This document shows positions 33,432 through 42,883 of a stretch of 64,000 nucleotides of DNA, in pieces. The first letter of the stretch is position 1, and each line of letters begins with the position of its first letter. Location: assembly GCA_049293015.1 (NCBI GenBank), contig JBATSB010000010.1, forward strand, positions 5,411-69,410. The letters run 5' to 3'. A model generated the notes under the pieces. That model did no database searches. It worked only from the letters and a program-made list of their open reading frames with translations, and had not been told where the DNA came from. Source of the DNA: UBA2330 sp049293015. GTDB taxonomy: Bacteria; Bacteroidota; Ignavibacteria; Tepidaquicellales; Tepidaquicellaceae. The position numbers were made by a program, and so were the translations under genes.

Positions 33432-35723
33432 ATGAGTGACAAAGAAAAAATTAATTTAAGCATATTAACAAAACTTCCCAAACAGAAAAAGTCTTCACAG
33501 GAAGAGCTTTTTGAATTTGAAGTAATAGGAATGAATTGTACTAGCTGTGCAGCCAGTATCAAGACCTACCTGGAAAACGTAGATGGAATTTTCAAAGTTG
33601 AGATCAATTATGCATCAGAAAGCGGGGAAATAATTTTTGATCCTTCTCTGATAAGTAAAGAAAAAATAGTTAAGGATATTAAAAAACTTGGATATGATGT
33701 TTCGGGTGAAGAAGAAGGATATTTATCCGAGCAGCTGAAAATAAAGAATCTAAGAAATCAAAGGACCAAAATATTTGTATCTGTAACTTTATCTCTCATA
33801 ATAATGATGCTCAGTATGCGTGATCATTTTGGAATATCATTTATTTCTGACATCTCTGAAAAGACATTACTTTTAATGCTTACTTTACTGACTTCGGTAG
33901 TTATTTTTTGGTGTGGTTCAAAATTCATTTCAGGTGCATTGATCTCGCTAAAGAACTTATCCTTTGATATGAATACATTAATTTCAATGGGAAGTCTTTC
34001 TGCTTATTTTTACAGTCTGGTCATTACTCTCAATATGGTGCTCGATCTTAATCTTGCATCACTCGCATCTTCAAAGGAAGTTTATTTCGAAACAGGAGCA
34101 ATGATAATCACCTTCATACTGATAGGAAATTATCTGGAATCTGTAATGAAGTCGAAAACTCAAACATCAGTTCTAAAACTCAAAGACCTTCAGGCAAAAG
34201 TTGTAAATGTAATAAGAGACGGAAACGAGATGTTCATTCCATTTAAAAAAGTAAGACTTCATGATATTGTCCTGATTAAAACTGGTGATAAAATCCCTGT
34301 TGACGGTAAGATCATTGAAGGTTTTTGTGTAGTAGATGAAAGCGCTATGACCGGAGAAAGTCTGCCTATAGAGAAAAAGGTCGGCGATGATTTGATGAGC
34401 GGTACTGTCTTAAGGAATGGCTTTGTAAAACTTGACGCTCTTAAAGTCGGCAAAGATACTATGCTATCAAAAGTAATAGCATTAGTAAAAGATGCATCAT
34501 CGAATAAGCCAAAGATCCAAAAACTTGCAGATAAGATTTCATCAGTGTTTGTCCCAATTGTAATACTAATTTCTGCTTTGACTTTTTCATACTGGTATTT
34601 CATTGCTGATGCAGCTTTTGACAGATCACTTTTATTTGCTGTGTCGGTTCTGATCATTGCATGTCCCTGTGCGCTCGGACTTGCATCCCCTATTGCGATA
34701 GTTATTGGTGTTGGCAGAGCTGCTGAGAATGGAATTCTTTTCAGTAATGTAGATGCGATCGAAAATCTGATGAAGATCGATACTGTTTGTTTTGATAAAA
34801 CAGGAACACTTACAACGGGTGAAATGTCAGTAAAAAATGTTTACACCCGAAATGGATATTCGGAATATGACTTGATGAAATATATTTATTCTGTGGAAAA
34901 ACTTTCTACGCATCCGATTGCAAAGTCTATAAATATTTATTCAGTTGATAACAGCGTTCTACCTTTCAATAAAGTTACTGATTTTAAAAATGAATCCGGA
35001 TTTGGAGTCAGCGCAATTGTAAACAAAAAAAGAGTAATGATCGGTAATGAAGAGTTATTCAGAAAAAACGATATTACTTTTCCCGAAATATTTTATAACT
35101 CAGGATATACAAATCTCTTTGTAAGTATAGATGAAAATATTTCAGGTATCATTGAAATAGAAGATAAAGTAAAAGATAATGCCAAGAGTGTAATAGGGAA
35201 ATTAAAGAGCAGGAACTTAGACTTATTTATGATCTCAGGCGACAGTGAAAATGCTGCAGCAAAAACTGCCGGTGAACTTGGTATTAAGAATTATTCCTTC
35301 AAAACTTTGCCTGATGAAAAGGAAAAAATTATTTCAAATCTTCAGAGTAAAAATAAGAATGTTATAATGATCGGTGACGGTATCAACGATGCCCCGTCAC
35401 TTGCAAGAGCAAATGTAGGAATGGCAATTGGTTCTGGACAGGATATTGCAATTGATTCTGCAGATGTGATTTTAGTGAAAGATGACCTAAATAATATATT
35501 GAAATCAATTGCGATATCTTCAAAGACTGTAAGTATAATCAAACAGAATTTCTTCTGGGCATTTTTCTATAACGCAATAGCTATTCCTCTTGCGGCAGGA
35601 CTTTTTGTGCCTTATGGAATTTACATCAGCCCTGTCATGGCTGCAATGCTGATGGCTTTCAGTGATGTGGTAACCGTTATTGGAAATTCTCTGAGACTTA
35701 AATATGTAAACTTAGACCAATAA
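33432..35723 (+). CDS. Copper-translocating P1B-type ATPase
   Basis: A 763-aa protein. One N-terminal heavy-metal domain carries MNCTSCAAS (C36, C39). The membrane metal site CPC is in IIACPCALG (about 411-413), the phosphorylated Asp is in DKTGT (about 454), TGES and GDGIND are present, and STHPIAKS is the P1B HP motif. TM7 has YN and TM8 reads MAFSDVVTVIGNSLRL; CopA proteins usually have MxSS there, so the SS-to-SD change is unusual but the frame around it is copper-type. It exports Cu(I) from the cytoplasm, either for resistance or for cuproenzyme loading. It is co-directional with folP (16 bp) and the methyltransferase (3 bp). Confidence 0.9.
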   Translation: MSDKEKINLSILTKLPKQKKSSQEELFEFEVIGMNCTSCAASIKTYLENVDGIFKVEINYASESGEIIFDPSLISKEKIVKDIKKLGYDVSGEEEGYLSEQLKIKNLRNQRTKIFVSVTLSLIIMMLSMRDHFGISFISDISEKTLLLMLTLLTSVVIFWCGSKFISGALISLKNLSFDMNTLISMGSLSAYFYSLVITLNMVLDLNLASLASSKEVYFETGAMIITFILIGNYLESVMKSKTQTSVLKLKDLQAKVVNVIRDGNEMFIPFKKVRLHDIVLIKTGDKIPVDGKIIEGFCVVDESAMTGESLPIEKKVGDDLMSGTVLRNGFVKLDALKVGKDTMLSKVIALVKDASSNKPKIQKLADKISSVFVPIVILISALTFSYWYFIADAAFDRSLLFAVSVLIIACPCALGLASPIAIVIGVGRAAENGILFSNVDAIENLMKIDTVCFDKTGTLTTGEMSVKNVYTRNGYSEYDLMKYIYSVEKLSTHPIAKSINIYSVDNSVLPFNKVTDFKNESGFGVSAIVNKKRVMIGNEELFRKNDITFPEIFYNSGYTNLFVSIDENISGIIEIEDKVKDNAKSVIGKLKSRNLDLFMISGDSENAAAKTAGELGIKNYSFKTLPDEKEKIISNLQSKNKNVIMIGDGINDAPSLARANVGMAIGSGQDIAIDSADVILVKDDLNNILKSIAISSKTVSIIKQNFFWAFFYNAIAIPLAAGLFVPYGIYISPVMAAMLMAFSDVVTVIGNSLRLKYVNLDQ

Positions 35724-35726
35724 TAA

Positions 35727-36443
35727 ATGAGCATTGATAATAAAAAAAATGATATACCGGAAAAAGTTGATTTCGATAACTATGCCGGCAGATATGAAAA
35801 TGTATTAGATAAGCAGCTTGATTTCTTTGGCGAGGAGAATTCCTATTTTGCAGACTATAAAGTGAAACTCGTAAAGGATACTTTACATTCAGACCCAAAA
35901 AGTATTCTTGAATTCGGATGTGGGATAGGAAGGAATTTAAAATTTTTTACAAAATATTTTCCCGATTCAGAGATTTACGGATCTGATATTTCTGATAAAA
36001 GTCTGGAGATTGCAAAGAATGAAAATCCTTCCGTTAAATTTTTTATGCTTGAAAAAGATGAAATAAAAAATTATACCGCAAAATTTGATCTGATCTTTAT
36101 ATCATGCGTCCTGCATCATATAGCTCCGGATCTCAGGAAAAGTTCGATGGATACAGTTTATTCTATGCTGAATAATAACGGATGCGCTTATATATTCGAG
36201 CATAACCCGTACAATCCTGTCACACGTCACATTGTAAATACATGTGAATGGGATACTGATGCGATTTTACTTAACATGAAAGAGTCTGTAGATCTTTTCA
36301 AAAAGGCAGGTCTCGAAGTAACAGAAAAAAATTACACTTTGTTCTATCCTGCTGCACTTAAGTTTATGAGATTCACTGAAAGTTTTTTAAAGAAGATCCC
36401 AATGGGAGGACAGTACTACGTGAAAGCAGTTAAGAAGAATTAG
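35727..36443 (+). CDS. Class I SAM-dependent methyltransferase
   Basis: A 238-aa protein with the SAM motif ILEFGCGIGRNLKFF, motif II YGSDISDKSLE and FDLIFISCVLHHI. A small Cys/His pair in LHHIAPD is usual for the Methyltransf_11/12 group. Substrate not predictable; its position beside the GT2/epimerase genes allows a role in glycan or lipid modification. It starts 3 bp after the copper ATPase stop, and its 3' end overlaps the convergent GT2 gene by 14 bp. Confidence 0.82.
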   Translation: MSIDNKKNDIPEKVDFDNYAGRYENVLDKQLDFFGEENSYFADYKVKLVKDTLHSDPKSILEFGCGIGRNLKFFTKYFPDSEIYGSDISDKSLEIAKNENPSVKFFMLEKDEIKNYTAKFDLIFISCVLHHIAPDLRKSSMDTVYSMLNNNGCAYIFEHNPYNPVTRHIVNTCEWDTDAILLNMKESVDLFKKAGLEVTEKNYTLFYPAALKFMRFTESFLKKIPMGGQYYVKAVKKN

Positions 36444-37164
36444 TCTTTTTTGCAAGCTCTCTGAAATATTCCTTTCTATATGTAAACACTTCCTTTATTG
36501 TCCCTATAATTACTGATGGTCTCGCACCGGTAGAAATTCCATCCACTCTTGGAAGATGCATTACTCCGACTTCCGTTACACTGTAATCAAGTAAATTTGC
36601 CTTCAGCATTATTTCTGCATCGATGAATGCATCGACTGAATCAATTTTAATTTTTCTAAACAGATCGGTTTTGAATAATTTGAATGCACAGTCTATATCC
36701 CAGTAATGAATATTAAATACAAGTTTAAGTAAATAGTTATAACATAGCGATGTGAACTTTCTGTAAAGAGAATACTGCTTGTGTTTTCTATATCCGACTA
36801 CAATATCCGTATATGGAAGCAGTGCTACAAATTTTTTCAGCTCATCCAGATCAAACTGATTATCTCCGTCTGTATAAAATACATAATCTAGTTTTGCATT
36901 TGTAAATCCGTCTTTAAGTGTTGCGCCATATCCCATATTTTTTTCATGATGAATGACCCTTACTTTTTCATATTTTTCTGCAAGTGCATCTGCGACTTCG
37001 CCAGTCTTATCAGGACTTCCGTCTTCGATAATTATGATCTCGTAGTCTTTTAACTTTAATTCTTCAAGAACTATTACTGCAGCATCTACTACCTTTCCAA
37101 TATTTTTCTCATCATAATATGCAGGAAAGAAAACCGATAATGAAATATCAGAATTATTATGCAT
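36430..37164 (-). CDS. Family 2 glycosyltransferase, polyprenyl-phosphate-sugar synthase type
   Basis: A 244-aa protein with a GT-A fold: VFFPAYYDEKNIGKVVD, IIIIEDGSPDKTGEVAD, the DxD-type YTDGDNQFD, and the acceptor region DIDCAFKLFK. The short form without membrane helices resembles dolichol-phosphate mannose synthases, which load a sugar on a polyprenyl phosphate. The neighbouring GT-C protein would then use that lipid-linked sugar. Its start overlaps the end of the epimerase gene by 8 bp, so the three genes form one operon read leftward from 39757. Confidence 0.85.
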   Translation of the reverse strand: MHNNSDISLSVFFPAYYDEKNIGKVVDAAVIVLEELKLKDYEIIIIEDGSPDKTGEVADALAEKYEKVRVIHHEKNMGYGATLKDGFTNAKLDYVFYTDGDNQFDLDELKKFVALLPYTDIVVGYRKHKQYSLYRKFTSLCYNYLLKLVFNIHYWDIDCAFKLFKTDLFRKIKIDSVDAFIDAEIMLKANLLDYSVTEVGVMHLPRVDGISTGARPSVIIGTIKEVFTYRKEYFRELAKKTNSS

Positions 37165-38113
37165 TGTTCTTTTCCTTTAAAAAATGGTCATAAGTTTTTT
37201 TCATTCCATCTTCAAGTTTTGTATGAGGTTTCCATTTAAAAAATTTCCTTGCACTAGAGTTATCAAGTATATTTACCGGCACATCTAACTTCCTTGCTTT
37301 CTGATATTCGACATTTACTTTTTTATCTGTAATATTTTGTATAATCTCAATCACCTGATTTAAAGAATAACCCTGACCAGTACTTAAATTAAAAACACTC
37401 TCTTCTGACTCTGTGACTAGTGACATTGCCAGCATTTCTACTGCATCCTTTATATAAATGTAATCTCTGATTACTTCACCGTCACCCCATATCTCAATCT
37501 TCTCTCCATTTATCACTTTATTAAGAAACACTGCAATAGCACCCTGTGCTGCATTTGGGTTCTGCCTTTCACCATAAGGATTTGAAAGACGAAATACAAA
37601 ATATTTTTGACCATAGAGAAATTTATACAGATATAAATATTCTTCAATGGTTCTCTTTATGATTCCATACGAACAGACAGGGTTGGAATAATAATTTTCC
37701 TTAACAGGAATTTCATCTGGGATACCATAAACTGTTCCTCCGGAAGAAAGAAAAATAATCTTTTTGATTTTAAGATTTACGCTTTCTTTGAAAAGCTTTA
37801 ATGATGAAATAAGATTTGTCTCTGCATCATATTCGGGATTGTCATTGGAATTTGCAGGAAGAGTTGTACTTACAAGATGATAAACAAAATCAATTCCCTT
37901 CAGAGAATTCATAAGGTCAAACTCATTATTAAAATCACCTTCAATTACTCTTATCCTGTCAAGTAAATGTGAAATATTTTTTTTTGAAAAATTTAATTTA
38001 TCAAATACAGTAACATCATAATCAAGCTCAAGAAGTTTTTCGCAAAGATGTGAGCCGATGAATCCACCGCCTCCGTAAATTATACATCTTTCCTTATTTT
38101 TATCTGAATTCAT
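37157..38113 (-). CDS. NAD-dependent sugar epimerase/dehydratase (extended SDR)
   Basis: A 318-aa protein. The nucleotide-binding motif is YGGGGFIGSHL, the catalytic set is SSGGTVYG and YGIIK (YxxxK), and RLSNPYGERQNP follows, as in UDP-glucose 4-epimerase-like SDRs. It would interconvert nucleotide sugars in the cytoplasm for the glycosyltransferases on both sides. The gap to the GT-C gene is 9 bp. Confidence 0.88.
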   Translation of the reverse strand: MNSDKNKERCIIYGGGGFIGSHLCEKLLELDYDVTVFDKLNFSKKNISHLLDRIRVIEGDFNNEFDLMNSLKGIDFVYHLVSTTLPANSNDNPEYDAETNLISSLKLFKESVNLKIKKIIFLSSGGTVYGIPDEIPVKENYYSNPVCSYGIIKRTIEEYLYLYKFLYGQKYFVFRLSNPYGERQNPNAAQGAIAVFLNKVINGEKIEIWGDGEVIRDYIYIKDAVEMLAMSLVTESEESVFNLSTGQGYSLNQVIEIIQNITDKKVNVEYQKARKLDVPVNILDNSSARKFFKWKPHTKLEDGMKKTYDHFLKEKNNA

Positions 38114-38122
38114 ATCCGAAAT

Positions 38123-39757
38123 TTACTGATTAGATTTTTCAAAAATGAATGCTCCAAATCTTTGATCCGTAGAGATTATTTTATTTAGCAGTTTGTACGT
38201 ACTGTCATTTTCAAGAGTCTCAAGCTGCACATCATTTAACATATCCTTTGGTCTGTAACTGTAATGCGAATCCCATACAATGATCGTACCCGGCTTTATG
38301 TCTTTCAGATTTTCAAGTATGAGTCTTTTGAATTTATCTGGTGATTCCCTGTAAAGCTCATCACTGTAAAATGGAATGAAAGTATGATTATATAAAATTT
38401 CCTTATCCTGCAGTTCCAGTGTGTTTAGATATTCTGAAGTCTCTTTCAATGCTACATTCTCTGTAGATAAAACTTTAGGGGTAAAGCTAATTGTCAGATA
38501 AACGATTGCGATCATTAACAAAATTGCAGATACTTTATTGAGATACTCGACTGCAGGTTCTTTTTTTATTAGTAAAATTATTACAAATGAAATTGCGATC
38601 ACAAAAAATTTAGAATACTCAGAAGTCTCTAGTAAAATAAATCCGTTAGTGTCTTTAGATAAAAATGCCAGCGTAATAAATGCAAGTACACCGGTTAGTA
38701 TATATGATGTCTTTTTAAATGAAGGCATTGCAAGATTATTCAGACCTACAGTAGCGAATAAAGCAGCTATGGGAGAAATGTGGAGCAGATACCGCCAGTT
38801 GCCAGGATTCGCACCATCACTGAACATTGTCATAAGCTGAACAAAAAATATTGAAGTAAATATTAAATAAAATATTCCATACTTCATTAAATATTCTTTT
38901 ATCTTATCTGTTTCAGAAATGAATCCAAAAAAACCAAAGAAGAACAGCAGTAAAGTCACAGGTCCGACAATGAAAATATATACAAGTAAGTAATGTGAAA
39001 TTCCCTGAGTCTTATAACTGTAAACTGAAAGCGACATGATCTCAGTTAGTACAAACATGATGTCACCGGTTTTTATAAAACCAAGCAGATCATAAATTAT
39101 CGGAAATACTGCAAGCAATATTATCGGCAGATAAACTTTCTTTCTGAAATATATCACTGCAAATATTAGTATGATCACAGCTACTTCCTGTCTGACTGTA
39201 AATATGTATCCGCAAATTAATGCTGACAGTGCATAGCTTTCTTTTTTATAAAGTATGAGCACAAACAAAATCAGCAGACTCGTGAAAATCTCTGCATAAG
39301 ATCTGAATGACAGATCAAAAAATAATGGCTGAACAGATAAAAGCAACGCCCCGAAATATGCATAATTTATTTTACAGACTTTTAAAAGAATGTAAGTATA
39401 GTAAACTGCAAGTGAAGCTATGAATGCATTGACGAGAAGGACGGCATTATATCCGAAGAGCGAAGGAATGACCATAAAAATTTTATAACCCGGCTTGGGT
39501 GAATTTCCAAGTATCACAAACGGATCACTCCAGAATGAAAGCATATTTATATACTGACCTACTTCATCATCCTGATAAAATCCCAATGAATATTTACTGC
39601 TGATATAATAGATAATTGTAAACAGCGGTATGACTATCCAGAAATATTTTGATATTAACGGATTGTCATCTAACGGAATTACATTCTTATTAAATTTAGC
39701 TGAAGTCCCTGAACCTGCAGAGCTCCGCACATTTTTTTTCGATTCTTTTTTTGCCAT
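38123..39757 (-). CDS. GT-C-like polytopic membrane glycosyltransferase
   Basis: A 544-aa protein with a basic Ser/Lys-rich N-terminus (residues 1-20) and about twelve membrane helices. The first outer loop reads FYQDDEVGQYINM, with a DD pair like the GT-C active site, then GNSPKPGYKIF. A soluble C-terminal part of about 100 residues follows (KEILYNHTFIPFYSDELYRE). Predicted to move a sugar from a polyprenyl carrier to a surface acceptor. It is first gene of the operon with epimerase and GT2. Family assignment by topology and loop only. Confidence 0.72.
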   Translation of the reverse strand: MAKKESKKNVRSSAGSGTSAKFNKNVIPLDDNPLISKYFWIVIPLFTIIYYISSKYSLGFYQDDEVGQYINMLSFWSDPFVILGNSPKPGYKIFMVIPSLFGYNAVLLVNAFIASLAVYYTYILLKVCKINYAYFGALLLSVQPLFFDLSFRSYAEIFTSLLILFVLILYKKESYALSALICGYIFTVRQEVAVIILIFAVIYFRKKVYLPIILLAVFPIIYDLLGFIKTGDIMFVLTEIMSLSVYSYKTQGISHYLLVYIFIVGPVTLLLFFFGFFGFISETDKIKEYLMKYGIFYLIFTSIFFVQLMTMFSDGANPGNWRYLLHISPIAALFATVGLNNLAMPSFKKTSYILTGVLAFITLAFLSKDTNGFILLETSEYSKFFVIAISFVIILLIKKEPAVEYLNKVSAILLMIAIVYLTISFTPKVLSTENVALKETSEYLNTLELQDKEILYNHTFIPFYSDELYRESPDKFKRLILENLKDIKPGTIIVWDSHYSYRPKDMLNDVQLETLENDSTYKLLNKIISTDQRFGAFIFEKSNQ

Positions 39758-40035
39758 AAATAAGTTTCAAATATATTAATATAAATCCGCAAATGAAATT
39801 TACTTTGAAAAGTCGTTTAATTAATTTTTATATGCTGAGCAATAATTTTAAATTCTATACCCATTTTTTACAAAGATTATAAAATTCAAATAAATTATCT
39901 TGTGAACTATTTACATTGAACATTGAACATTGAACATTGAACATTGAACATTGAACATTGAACATTGAACATTAATAATTGAACATTGTACTTTCAGCAT
40001 TGTACATTGAACATTAATAATTGAACATTAAGCTT
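39758..40035. other. Upstream region of the GT-C operon with heptamer repeats
   Basis: The first 140 bases are AT-rich leader of the divergent GT-C operon. From 39914 the tandem repeat begins, followed by two copies of a longer word (ATTGAACATTAATAATTGAA at about 39965 and 40006) reaching to the tRNA. No gene seen. Confidence 0.5.
39914..39969. repeat. Tandem heptamer CATTGAA x8
   Basis: Eight perfect copies of CATTGAA stand in a row, then degenerate copies up to tRNA-Arg at 40036. There are no unique spacers, so it is a microsatellite-like tract, not CRISPR. Confidence 0.95.
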
Positions 40036-40107
40036 GCCCCTGTGGTGTAATGGATAGCACAAAGGTCTTCGGAACCTTCGGTCAGGGTTCAAATCCTTGC
40101 AGGGGTA
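40036..40107 (+). tRNA. tRNA-Arg (anticodon TCG)
   Basis: The acceptor GCCCCTG pairs with CAGGGGT (first pair G-T), the D-arm is GTG..CAC with GGAT, the anticodon stem is AAGGT/ACCTT with loop CTTCGGA (anticodon TCG), and the T-arm is CAGGG-TTCAAAT-CCTTG. Discriminator A, no encoded CCA. TCG reads CGA and other CGN codons. Confidence 0.92.
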
Positions 40108-40160
40108 CTAAATCAATTTTATATTTTAAATGTTCAATTTTAAATGAAGAGCCTAGAAAA

Positions 40161-40281
40161 AGTTAGTAGTTAATAGTGAACAGACTTTGTTAATAGTTCA
40201 AATTACTAATTACTAACTATTAACTACTAACTATTAACTACTAACTATTAACTACTAACTATTAACTACTAACTCTCACTG
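40161..40281. repeat. Tandem 14-mer CTAACTATTAACTA x4 with an inverted half
   Basis: Four perfect copies of the 14-mer are at 40213-40268. AGTTAGTAGTTAATAGT (40161-40177) is the reverse complement of the unit, so the tract can fold into alternative hairpins. It ends at the priA stop codon and may act as terminator for tRNA-Arg and priA. Confidence 0.9.
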
Positions 40282-42807
40282 CTACATTAAGTTTACTGCA
40301 TCCACATCAATCGTGATCATTACTTTTTTAGGAATTTTATTCTTTATATAAAATTTCACTTCAGTCAGTATCCATTTCAGGAACACTCCCGAAATATCTT
40401 TTTCTTTAATTGATTTTAAAATGAGATGAAATCTGTATTTATCTTTTAGTTTTGAAAATAAAGGCGGATTAGGAGGAAGTATTTCTAGTAATTTATCTTT
40501 GTCGAGAGTTGATACCAGATTATATAATTCTTTGATCTTACTTTCACAAAGATTTTTATCAGCCGATTTTGATTCTATTATAACAAGTCTGCTGAATGGA
40601 GGATAGTTAAGCTGCCTTCTTACTGCAATTTCCTTTTCATAAAAATTTATATAGTCATGATTTTTCACATTCTCAAATACATAAAATTCTGAATGATTTG
40701 TCTGAATCAATACCTCGCCGGCTTTCTCGCTCCTGCCGCTCCTCCCCGACACTTGTGTAAGTATCTGAAAAGTTTTTTCCGTAGCCCTGAAGTCAGGATT
40801 CAAAAGTCCGATATCAGCATTCACTACTCCGACAAGTGTCACATCAGGAAAATCCAGCCCTTTGGAAATGATCTGTGTCCCTGCAAGTATGTCTATTTTT
40901 TTATCATAAAAATCTTTTAGCAAAGTATGAAACTGTCTCTTTGAATTCAAAGAGTCCGAATCAATTCTCTTTATCACTGCTCGAGGAAAAATTTTCTCTA
41001 ATTCTTCTTCCACTCTTTCTGTTCCCGCTCCCTTTTCAATTAGCTTGTCCGATCCACATGAGGCACAGACTCTGTTCTTTTTTTTACTGAATCCGCAGTA
41101 ATGACATTTCTGCAGATCGATGGCTTTGTGAAATGTCAGTGCAATGTTGCATCTGATACACATCTCCACTTCTCCGCAGCTCAGACATTCCAGATAAGAA
41201 TGATATCCCCTTCTGTTTTGTAAAATTATAATACTCTCTTTTTTCTCAAGCCGCTCACCTATTTCATATATCAAATCTTTTGAAAGAAATTTGATCTTAA
41301 CTTTATCTATCGTATCAAAAAAATCTTTCACTTTAAATTTGTAATCACTGTTGTCATAATCCTTATCTTCATCTTTTTCTTTTTTTAGCAGATCTATAAT
41401 TCTTATTTCAGGCATTTTAATATTCGAAGCTCTTAGCGGCAAATTGAATAAACCGTATTTTCCTGTCTGTCCGTTGTAATAAGATTCTAATGAAGGTGTA
41501 GCTGAGCCGAGAACTACAGGCGCATTGTTAAGTAAACCTCTGTAGATCGCACAGTCTCTGCCATTATATTTCGGTGAGTTTTCCTGTTTGTAAGATGAGT
41601 CATGCTCTTCATCAACTACTATGATTCCGATATTTTTTAACGGAGCAAATACTGCTGACCTTGCACCGATAACAATTTTAATATCACCGTTTACAATCCT
41701 GTCGAATGTATCCCGCCTTTCACCTTCTGAAAGTTTACTATGAATGACTCCTATAATATTTCCAAATGCACTTCTGAATCTGTAGATAAGTTGTGGCGTT
41801 AGTGAAATTTCCGGAACGAGAACTATCGCTGTCTTCTTTTTCTTTAGAACTCTTTTGATTAGATTAATATACACTTCAGTTTTACCGCTGCCTGTTACAC
41901 CATAGATCAGAAATACTTTAAAAATTTCCTTATCAGTAAATTCAGAAATACCTTTAACAATTTTCTCCTGATCAGAATTAAGTGTCAGTGTCTTGTCATC
42001 TTCTTTAAAAATATCTTCCGACTGTCTGAATTCACGTTCCTCTTTTATTTCTATAAGTTCTTTAAGCAGTAATGAATTTATTGATGATGAACTAATACCG
42101 CTTATATCCGATGCTTCTTTTATAGAATTAAATCTGTCTTCTGACAACAGTTTCATAAATTCGATCTGCTTTTCTGACCGGATCTTATGCTGTGAAATTA
42201 TTTTATCAATTTCTTTTAAGCTGAAATTCAGACTTGCAGTCTTAATTCTTTTTTCACTGACCGTTTTTGAGAATTGATTTTCGGAATATATGATCTTCTT
42301 TTCTTCCAATGTTTTCAAATAACTGGACAAGTCATTGAAATTCAGTTTTCGCTCAAGCTGCTTCTTTGCAGCAAACTCTTTATTCTCAAGCGCTTCTATG
42401 ATCTTTAAAAAAATATCTTCCTTCAGCTCTGAATTATCAAGCTGTTTCAGATATTCTTCATGCAGTTTATAAAATTTATCTGTGCTAATATTCATCTTGC
42501 CAGGTATTGCTGAAAAAATTACTTCACCTATTGGAGCACAATAATATTCCGATAGCCATTTACAGAATTCCATAAGTTCATCTTCTATAATTACGTTTTC
42601 ATCAAGCAGATCAAGTATAGAACGTAATTTTTTATGTTCGGTAATATCAGTAACATTAACTATAATTCCTGTGATCTTTTTATTTCCAAATCCTGCAAGA
42701 ACTCTTTTACCCGGTATTGCTGATGAAATTAAATGAGGAGGGATCTTGTAAGTGAAAAGATTATCTAACGGCAGATTAAAAGCGACATTGGCAAATAGTT
42801 CACTCAC
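40282..42807 (-). CDS. priA: Primosomal replication restart helicase PriA
   Basis: An 841-aa superfamily 2 helicase. Walker A is GVTGSGKTE (about residue 304), Walker B DEEH (about 398), and GSATPSLE motif III follows. The zinc-binding block CLSCGEVEMCIRC ... CHYCG ... CASCGS (about 540-592) is specific to PriA. LLAGTQIISKGLDFPDV and ATEKTFQILTQVSGRSGR are motifs V and VI. The N-terminal DNA-binding region (about 1-110) has FTYKIP. It is longer than E. coli PriA (732 aa) by a helical insert between the DNA-binding and helicase parts. It reloads the replisome at stalled forks. Confidence 0.95.
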   Translation of the reverse strand: MSELFANVAFNLPLDNLFTYKIPPHLISSAIPGKRVLAGFGNKKITGIIVNVTDITEHKKLRSILDLLDENVIIEDELMEFCKWLSEYYCAPIGEVIFSAIPGKMNISTDKFYKLHEEYLKQLDNSELKEDIFLKIIEALENKEFAAKKQLERKLNFNDLSSYLKTLEEKKIIYSENQFSKTVSEKRIKTASLNFSLKEIDKIISQHKIRSEKQIEFMKLLSEDRFNSIKEASDISGISSSSINSLLLKELIEIKEEREFRQSEDIFKEDDKTLTLNSDQEKIVKGISEFTDKEIFKVFLIYGVTGSGKTEVYINLIKRVLKKKKTAIVLVPEISLTPQLIYRFRSAFGNIIGVIHSKLSEGERRDTFDRIVNGDIKIVIGARSAVFAPLKNIGIIVVDEEHDSSYKQENSPKYNGRDCAIYRGLLNNAPVVLGSATPSLESYYNGQTGKYGLFNLPLRASNIKMPEIRIIDLLKKEKDEDKDYDNSDYKFKVKDFFDTIDKVKIKFLSKDLIYEIGERLEKKESIIILQNRRGYHSYLECLSCGEVEMCIRCNIALTFHKAIDLQKCHYCGFSKKKNRVCASCGSDKLIEKGAGTERVEEELEKIFPRAVIKRIDSDSLNSKRQFHTLLKDFYDKKIDILAGTQIISKGLDFPDVTLVGVVNADIGLLNPDFRATEKTFQILTQVSGRSGRSEKAGEVLIQTNHSEFYVFENVKNHDYINFYEKEIAVRRQLNYPPFSRLVIIESKSADKNLCESKIKELYNLVSTLDKDKLLEILPPNPPLFSKLKDKYRFHLILKSIKEKDISGVFLKWILTEVKFYIKNKIPKKVMITIDVDAVNLM

Positions 42808-42883
42808 TTACTTTGAATATAAATTATTTATAAATATGTTCTATCGTTTTCAGGTCTTTTGAATATTTCTATCAGAAATCATA

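Noticed and set aside
39914..40281. Possible CRISPR array from evenly spaced repeats
   Set aside because: The repeat units are 7 and 14 bp, head to tail with no unique spacers, and no cas genes are present.
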